A stretch of 58,657 nucleotides of DNA from Parcubacteria group bacterium ADurb.Bin115 (lineage in GTDB: Bacteria > Patescibacteriota > Patescibacteriia > Patescibacteriales > UBA12465): positions 1 through 58,657 of the forward strand of contig MWDX01000008.1 in assembly GCA_002070735.1 (NCBI GenBank), in the 5' to 3' direction. Below are positions 25,039 to 32,300 of the stretch, piece by piece. Numbering within the stretch: position 1 is the stretch's first letter; each line of letters opens with the position of its first letter. A program made the translations under genes and the position numbers. Under the pieces are notes generated by a model. The model searched no databases. It was not told where the DNA came from and saw only the letters and a program-made list of their open reading frames with translations.

Positions 25039-26070
25039 ATGACCACTAGTTATCAAAACTATATTGGAGTTGATTTGCATAAGAAGACGGCCTATATAAC
25101 GGTAATGAACTTGACTGGTAAGATTAAGAAACAAGGGGAAATCTCCACCGATACGGATAAAGTGGCGAAGTTCTTTTCTCGCTATGCCGGCAATAATCTG
25201 GTGGCGGTAGAGTCAACGATGAATTGGCTACCCTTCTATGAGAACCTGGAATCATTGGGCTGCCAGACGGTATTGTCCAATCCCTTGGCCACGAAAGCGA
25301 TTGCTTTCTCGAAAATGAAAAACGATAAGGTGGACTCTCGAATTTTAGCTGATTTGCTTCGGACGAAGATGTTGCCCCTCGCCTATATTCAACCTAGAGA
25401 TATACGGGATCTAAAAGAACTGGTTAGACAACGGATACAATACGTGGAAATGCAAACGAGAATCAAGAACAAAATCCATTCGGTGCTGTTTAAAACTAAC
25501 TCTAAACACGAATATACTAATTTATACGGGGTAGCGGGAATGAACTGGCTCAAGGCCTTGGAACTAAGACCGATTTTTAGAGATGAGCTGAATCGATATC
25601 TTCTCACGCTGGATTATTTAGGGAAACAAATTAAGGAATTATCGGATAATATTGAAAATACGGCCAAAGCGGATTATGACTGTAAACTACTGATGACTAT
25701 TCCGGGTATTAGTTTTTTCTCGGCGCTGGTTATTAAATCAGAAATCGGAGATATATCCAGATTCTCTAGTGCTAATAAATTATGCTCCTATGCTGGTCTC
25801 ATTCCTTCGACTTACGCTTCGGCCGATAAAATCAGACACGGACGGATCACGAAACGGGGTTCAATTTGGCTCCGGAAGACATTGATTAACGCCGTTAGCT
25901 CTAACTGTCGACACGCCAACCGCTTGGCCAGCTTCTACCGAAAACTCAAGAAGAACAAGGGGACGGGGAAAGCCAAGGTGGCGACGGCCAGAAAATTATG
26001 TTCAATTATTTTTGCGATGTTAACTGACCAAACTATCTTTCGGGAATTTGCATCAGTCAAGCAACGATAG
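25039..26070 (+). CDS. IS110-family transposase (DEDD recombinase)
   Basis: A 343-aa enzyme. The N-terminal RuvC-like domain starts IGVDLHKKTAY with the first catalytic Asp. The remaining acidic residues lie near AVESTMNW and in the KMKNDKVDSRILADLL segment. The C-terminal Tnp domain has the helix-hairpin motif TIPGISFFSALVIKSEIGD and SYAGLIPS with the presumed nucleophilic serine. The family inserts by a guide-RNA-directed recombination without duplicating targets. The ATG at 25039 is preceded by GGAGAGGAGG, an unusually strong ribosome-binding site for this window; an in-frame GTG at 25030 overlaps that site and is unlikely. Intact and probably active. Confidence 0.95.
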   Translation: MTTSYQNYIGVDLHKKTAYITVMNLTGKIKKQGEISTDTDKVAKFFSRYAGNNLVAVESTMNWLPFYENLESLGCQTVLSNPLATKAIAFSKMKNDKVDSRILADLLRTKMLPLAYIQPRDIRDLKELVRQRIQYVEMQTRIKNKIHSVLFKTNSKHEYTNLYGVAGMNWLKALELRPIFRDELNRYLLTLDYLGKQIKELSDNIENTAKADYDCKLLMTIPGISFFSALVIKSEIGDISRFSSANKLCSYAGLIPSTYASADKIRHGRITKRGSIWLRKTLINAVSSNCRHANRLASFYRKLKKNKGTGKAKVATARKLCSIIFAMLTDQTIFREFASVKQR

Positions 26071-26243
26071 GATACTCTGCTTAAAGATATGATCCTTTAA
26101 GATCGTTTTCATAATTCAGAGATCCTTATCGTCTCAGCACACTTGAGCCTACTGGTAATAGAGCTCGCATAGGTAACTGATTGAAAATCGTTACGGCGAT
26201 AGTGATACTTATTAAAAGTGTCCTACCGTTGTTTGACTGATGC
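26050..26243 (+). ncRNA. Candidate guide (bridge/seek) RNA region of the IS110 element
   Basis: Positions 26050-26075 are complementary to 26218-26243 at 23 of 26 positions, and two of the three mismatches are G-U compatible. Inside are three more stems: 26065-26079 with 26117-26131 (14 pairs, two bulges), CTTAAAG/CTTTAAG (26080-26086, 26095-26101) and GTAAC.GAT/ATC.GTTAC (26173-26194). The first two pairings share 26065-26075 and exclude each other. Known IS110 elements encode a structured RNA in a non-coding end that pairs with target and donor DNA; the assignment here is inference. Downstream, 26244-26352 holds only an AT-rich spacer with a small CCCC/GGGG hairpin. Confidence 0.5.
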
Positions 26244-26352
26244 CTTAAATATGAATTGTTAATATTTTAACTGGCTCTATTATATTTCCAACCCCTATTT
26301 TATTGGGGGATCTAAAGGGCTTGCTTTAATTTATAGGTACCTTAAAAAATAA

Positions 26353-29300
26353 TTAATTAGAAGCCCCACTATTACCACCTGACATGATAATATAACACGT
26401 AACATAATTATTGACACAAGTTAGAATCTGACTACTAACATTACAACAATATTGATTGATGCCGCAGACAGTGCTATTGCTGCAACACTGCTGGGTGTCA
26501 GGGTTATAGCAATTTAAACCGGTGGTGCCACACTGCAACATCCCATTAGGACAACCGGCGGGAGTATTGGCAACACACGCGCCATCAGGCCAAACATTAG
26601 CTTCCCAATGTTGTCCATCTGGACAGACGCAAGAAGTGCTCTCACACTCATTAGTGCCGTTACAATTATAATAACCACTAGGACAACTAGTAGTGCAAGA
26701 AGTGCCGGAATTACTGTAACACTTAGACGAATATAAGCCACAGTCAAAAGAGTTTTTCGAAAAACATTGATTTCCACATTCATACTGATCAGCCCCACAA
26801 CCGTCGCAGGGTTTCTCACTTTCACAGCCCAAAGCCTCACTATCACAATCATACCAACCTGTTTCGCACTCGCAGCTATCGCCGACTGGCACCAGATGGT
26901 CGCCAGCACAAGTACAGTCTTCGAGACAATAACCACCTATTTCCCAAGGTGTAAGTTGATTATTGCGAATAATCCGCGCTTGACAAATACCATCACCGCA
27001 GTAGCCGCCACCGTTGGGGTCATCAGCGGAAAGATAAATACAATAATATGTATTCATTATCGGGTAAGGCACAGCACTGCCGAGCTTAGTAGTACAGCCA
27101 TACTGTAATGTAGGTGAGGTGCTACCAATCTGCGAACGATCTGAAATAATACCGCTATTGCCGTCGCAATCCTCATGACCATCGTTATAAAATCCTCCCC
27201 GCCCCTCTGAATTTGGAGCCTGACGCACACCATCACCACAATAATTATTGATATTAAGTAAAAATTCTCTTTCGGAAACAGCGCCAAATTCATTTTCCGC
27301 CTTAATCTTAATGGACACAGCCGACGCGGCCGTTGTCGGCGTGCCCTGCAGAGCGTAGGAGGTATTAGCAACCGCCGCCTCTGCGGCTTTAAACCAGGAA
27401 GACAATTTAGAAATAAACCGCCACAAAGAACCTCGCGATGCCTGAATACTCCCTCCGCCAACACCCCCACCGGGTTGCATCACTTCTCCAATACTTAAAC
27501 CGCTGGGCAAAGAACCGACGGCCCTATAAGTGATGGTATGATCGCCTTGTTTGCTAAATCCCAGCCGGCAAGAATAATAAGAACCAACCCTCACCGAAGA
27601 AGCACAATTGAAATCTAAAACCGGCGGATCAATCTTGATATTAATGTTTAATTGTCTGGTGGCGGTATTATTATATTTATCTTTAGCCGTAATGACGTAG
27701 ACAAAAGTAGTATCATGTGTAAATTTATTACTAGTATGAAGATTATACTTAAGGGTGTAATAAACAGTATCGCCGACCTGATGATGACTTTCCGATAAAA
27801 ATGTAGCGTTAGCCGGCGCTAATAAATCATAGGGGCCGGAATTCCAGGTCGCCTTCGTAATAGTATAAGAAATGGGCTGATCTTTATCGCTAAGACTAAA
27901 ATTAATAGTTAAAGGAATGACGGTGCTCGGATAATAATAAATATCGTCTGACTGGATTAAAGGAGCAGTATTAACAATAGTAATCGGCGTGACTGTCGAC
28001 AACACGCCGCCCTGGCCATCGGCAACCGATAAAGACAGATTATAGGTGCCAGGGTTACCGGCCGCCTGCGCATAGATTTTCTTCTGATGAGGATTAGAGG
28101 TATCAAGCATGATGGGAGCGACATTATTCTGGCCATTATTGCGCCAATTAGTCCAAACAGTGGCCGCTGTATTAATAGACCAATCCATCGGATTACCATC
28201 AGGGTCGATTACTTTAATAAATCCATTAAATTCCTGATCTTGCTGTCCTTGCAGGTTGGTCGCGATAAGAACCGGCGCCAAATTATTGCCAGAACCAATA
28301 TAACCGGCGCCACTAGAAACACAACCTGATTCCGCCAGTTGCCCCTCGGTGGTGTTGTAGCCCAAACTCTTTGTTTCCATGGCCGCACAAAGAGTATAAT
28401 TCGAACCATTACTATCCCCGGAATAAACAAAAGCATAGCTGCCGCCTGGTAATTCCAAATTATTATCCTGAGGGTTTGGATCAGCAAAGGCTTTGGTTTC
28501 CTCATTCCAACAGGTTTCACTATTATAACCAGCGCAAGGACCAAGCTTATTAATAGGATCAATTAATGACTGGGGCATTCCTAATTGGGGTAAAAAGAGA
28601 GATTGCCAACTAGGCCAAACGGAAATACTGCTTAAAGGCAAATAGGTGCCAGCGCCAAGAATCGGATACTTGTTATTAATTTTTTTAAAAGCGGACAGAG
28701 ATTCACGCAAATCACCAAGCATACCCAAACGCCTCACATCTCTAGCCACCTTGGCGCGCAAACTATCACAATATAATCCTTGAGTACAGTCGGCGTCGGT
28801 ATAACAAACAGAGTTTTCTTGAGGTCGACAACGTCCGGGCGCTTCGGTTTTACCAAAACAATATTGTCCCTGACTACAATCACTGTCATTTTCACAAAGC
28901 AAAGTGGAAATATAACAATTACCGGCCGTAGTTAAATTGCTGTTAAAGCGCCAGTGGCTAATAATTTGACCCAACACATCCACTGTTTTTAGCTGGGGAT
29001 TCTGATTATAAGAAATCAAATAGATATTGGTATAGATGTTTTTAGTAGCCAAATCAACATTCGCGGCGTTTACATAAACAGTGCGACCGTCGCGGACAGC
29101 ATCATAACCATCAACCAATAAAGCCTGCGGAGAACCAGAAAATCCCTGACTCTTATACCAACGAGCGGCGCTATAATGATTAGGGTTAGGTAATACTCTC
29201 ACCGCAATAACGTCACTGTCCTTGTCATCAATAAAAGTATTATTAATAGTATTATTAATAGTCTGTCCCCCCGGCTCGTCACCGGTAGATTTAGCAGCTT

Positions 29301-29370
29301 GGCCGCAATGAGCCCAAGAGAAAAATAAACCTACAATTATTAAAGCGTAAAAATAGCCTCGCTTGTTCAT
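26353..29370 (-). CDS. Large secreted cysteine-rich protein with Ig-like/cadherin-like domains
   Basis: A 1005-aa exoprotein with a signal peptide (about 1-25, ending GQAA). Near 160-205 are repeated short cysteine units of the type ENDSDCSQGQYCFG and YTDADCTQGLYC. The middle (about 370-580) has Ig-like or dystroglycan-type cadherin-like segments (for example VIDPDGNPMDWSIN and SLSVADGQGG). The last 290 residues are densely cysteine-rich, probably disulfide-bonded, and the end has no sorting signal or helix. Function unknown; adhesion or a surface layer role is plausible. It is the last of three co-oriented giant genes, 10 bases after its neighbour. Confidence 0.8.
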   Translation of the reverse strand: MNKRGYFYALIIVGLFFSWAHCGQAAKSTGDEPGGQTINNTINNTFIDDKDSDVIAVRVLPNPNHYSAARWYKSQGFSGSPQALLVDGYDAVRDGRTVYVNAANVDLATKNIYTNIYLISYNQNPQLKTVDVLGQIISHWRFNSNLTTAGNCYISTLLCENDSDCSQGQYCFGKTEAPGRCRPQENSVCYTDADCTQGLYCDSLRAKVARDVRRLGMLGDLRESLSAFKKINNKYPILGAGTYLPLSSISVWPSWQSLFLPQLGMPQSLIDPINKLGPCAGYNSETCWNEETKAFADPNPQDNNLELPGGSYAFVYSGDSNGSNYTLCAAMETKSLGYNTTEGQLAESGCVSSGAGYIGSGNNLAPVLIATNLQGQQDQEFNGFIKVIDPDGNPMDWSINTAATVWTNWRNNGQNNVAPIMLDTSNPHQKKIYAQAAGNPGTYNLSLSVADGQGGVLSTVTPITIVNTAPLIQSDDIYYYPSTVIPLTINFSLSDKDQPISYTITKATWNSGPYDLLAPANATFLSESHHQVGDTVYYTLKYNLHTSNKFTHDTTFVYVITAKDKYNNTATRQLNINIKIDPPVLDFNCASSVRVGSYYSCRLGFSKQGDHTITYRAVGSLPSGLSIGEVMQPGGGVGGGSIQASRGSLWRFISKLSSWFKAAEAAVANTSYALQGTPTTAASAVSIKIKAENEFGAVSEREFLLNINNYCGDGVRQAPNSEGRGGFYNDGHEDCDGNSGIISDRSQIGSTSPTLQYGCTTKLGSAVPYPIMNTYYCIYLSADDPNGGGYCGDGICQARIIRNNQLTPWEIGGYCLEDCTCAGDHLVPVGDSCECETGWYDCDSEALGCESEKPCDGCGADQYECGNQCFSKNSFDCGLYSSKCYSNSGTSCTTSCPSGYYNCNGTNECESTSCVCPDGQHWEANVWPDGACVANTPAGCPNGMLQCGTTGLNCYNPDTQQCCSNSTVCGINQYCCNVSSQILTCVNNYVTCYIIMSGGNSGASN

Positions 29371-29380
29371 ATAAATTTAT

Positions 29381-32300
29381 TTAGGGCGCGGGGACAACGA
29401 TGGTTATCTGCGCCGATTTATTGCTTTCATTGTTAGAAGAGTCCAAAGCTGACAAAGCAAAATAATGAATACCTTGACTAAATTGCTGCAAATTCAAATC
29501 CATGGTCGTCGCCTGTTTATCGGAATCATAAGATTCGCCATATTGGCCACTGCTAACACCGTGGTAAAGACGATAAAAAGAAGTATCATCCGTATTCGCC
29601 TGCCATACAAAATGTAATCGCTGTCCGTTCACAATAGTAGCCGTCAAGCCCTGAGGAGGTGCGGGCGCTAAAGTATCGGTAATTAACACCGTCTTCTCTT
29701 CAGATAAAGGACTCTCTACTTGGGCCGAGGAAATAGCCGATATACGAAAACGATAATTTTCACCTGCTTGCAATCCTTTTAATAAATAATGACAAGAATA
29801 ATTTTCTCCATTGGCAGGGGTTAGGGGAGTACAAACAGGACCGGGAACGCCAACAATATAAGCATCCCTGGGACTAATATCAACAAAAGACATGTTGCCG
29901 GAAGAGACCGGGGCATAATATAAACGATACTTGCCCATTAAACTGGCATTAGCATTATAAATTACACTGGCGTCGCCATACCACTCTAAGCGAACCGAAT
30001 CGCCGTCTTCCTGATCAATAGCGGCGGTAATCGCGCCAATTTGGGGCGTGGCCTCCTTGAAAAAATATGACTCCTTTAAAATATTCCAAATACAAAAGCC
30101 GTCGCCAACGCCATCATAATTATTATCAGGACCGCAAGTTGTGCCTAAGTTAGAACAAGCGGTTTGCCCCTCACTGCAAATCAAGGAATTACTAGTACCG
30201 CGAATTACAGCCGGATTAATCATTGCCGGCAAATCATCAGCCAGGCCATCAGCGCCGGCATCGCGGCAATAATAAAATTTATAATTATAATTAGAGCAGT
30301 TATTACCAATAGCGCCGACACAAGTATCATACCACGGCGACCAGGCTAAAGTAACCGGATTAACTGCTGGCCAAGGATTTTTACACAGGAAGATAAATAG
30401 AGGCGTCTCAGCTTGCAAGCCGTCCCCCTCTTGATAGATATTACAACAATTATTCACACATTCCGGTTCGGCACAAACACAAGAAGCTGAACTGTTACAA
30501 TTAGGCGCCGAAAATCGATTCATATCAATTTGAGCAGAAAGAATCGTCGAATCATCGGAAACACCGTCTGCGGCCACCACAAAAGCTTGATTATCGGCTA
30601 AGCCGCTAACATAGGCAATGCTGGCAATACTGGGTTTAGCAACCTGCCAAGACCAATCCCAATAATAGCCGGAGCTAGGATGTAAAAGCTGATCATCAGC
30701 GCTATAAGCACCAGCTTTAAATAATTTATCACGGTCATTTTTAGTGTCGAAACTATTACTATTAGGATTGGAGTCGTCTTCATTAAGGTCATTATCGGTA
30801 CTTTGAAAAAGATAAGAAGCCGGTTCGGTAACTACATAGTCAACAGCGCAGATACCGACATTAGCGCCTTGCTGGGGCAAGGTGGTAAATCCGGCAATAT
30901 AAGAATTTTTAAAAGTTAAATTATTAAATTTAATATTTTCGCCTTCAATATAACTGTTCGTCCCCAAATTTAAATATCCGGGGCCATTAAGACCGATTTG
31001 CCATTGGCTTAAAACGCCAGCGTTACTATCCAAAGATTCGTCGCCTTTAACAATTAAATAATAATTAGTAGCCGGAGATAGCAATTTTTTAGGGATAAAT
31101 TCAGCCACGCTGCCATTACCATTATTAATAACCGAAATATTACCTGGAATCGAGCAATAGAGTTTATCAGGCGCCGGCGGATTTAAGGCTAAAACAGGAG
31201 CAGAAGATAAGCCTAATCGATTTAAAATTGACCGGAAAGACGATTTAACTTGAGAGTAAGCTTTAGCTAACCAATTATGGTTGATGGTGTTGACGGTGCT
31301 TACAGAAGCTAAGAAAGTACCAGCCGGACAAACGCCATTACCGTAATCATGCTCTTCTAATAATAAAATATTATCCATCACGCTTCCCACGTCCATTAAC
31401 TGATCAAAAGGCACTCTGATGCTGGCATTGCGACAAACACCGGTAGCGCCATGAGGCGGCACCAACTGGTCGCCTAACACCGAAGGACGATTACGACAAC
31501 AAGCGCTGGCGTCACAGCCTAAAGTATTAGCATTGCCACAATCAACATCCTGACTGCAACCACAGCAAAGACCGCGGTCCTCGCCGGAACAAGGCGTCTG
31601 GTTAGATTGACAAACTAAGCTACCATTGCCAATGCCGGAGCAAGAATCAGGATTACCTACTTGGCAGCAACAAGCGCCACAGTCGCCGGGGAGACCAATA
31701 TTACCGGAACCATTAAGACAAGCGAAAGGAGGAGAACAAAAAGACTGGTTGCAGTCAGTGTTATTAGTCGTTAAGTTGCGACAATCTTTACCTAGACCGC
31801 CAAATGGTGGCTGAGCACAGCCAATACTGCAAGCCGTCTGACTGTTATAAATTCCTATTGGCGAAGGATTGGGGTCACACTGCGCCTCATTAGGAGCCGC
31901 CTGACAATTATAATAGGCGCAATAACCACCAAGCATCTGCGCGCCGCTGGTGCACTTTTGGTCATTAAAGTTAAAACAACAACCGTTGGCCGCCGCACAA
32001 GCAACCAAATCGCCGTCGAATTGCCCACAAAAAGATAAACCGGGACTAGCAGCGCAATTATTAACGCATGCTTCCACGTTCTTAAATAATCCAAAAACCT
32101 TAGGCGTCGAAGAGGCACATAAACTCGGATCACCAGGAGGAGTAGAGGAAGCGTTCTGGCAATCATAATAGGCGCAATAACCGAAATCGGGGCTGGCAGG
32201 ATCGGCACTCACCTCCTGACCATTACCACCCCGGCAAACATCGTCTGCGGGGGAGGCGGTGCCTTTTGAATCAAGACAGCAAGATTGACTATGATTTAAA

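Larger units (their letters stand above)
24988..26243 (+). mobile_element. IS110-family insertion sequence (ends approximate)
   Basis: One DEDD transposase gene with very little DNA on its left and about 170 bases of structured non-coding DNA on its right. There are no flanking terminal inverted repeats or target duplications, as expected for this family. The 9-base word TAAAAGTGT occurs both at about 24987-24995 and 26212-26220 and may mark or be near the ends, but the boundaries are not proven. The long right non-coding end resembles the IS1111 subgroup, where the guide RNA lies downstream of the transposase. Confidence 0.7.

Noticed and set aside
26293-26313. CCCC/GGGG hairpin as a terminator of the exoprotein genes or the IS element.
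   Set aside because: No T-run follows on either strand.
26514-28562. Several long open frames inside the 1005-aa exoprotein gene, on both strands.
   Set aside because: They lie wholly inside a strongly coding frame and show low-complexity, frame-shifted composition without homology signals.
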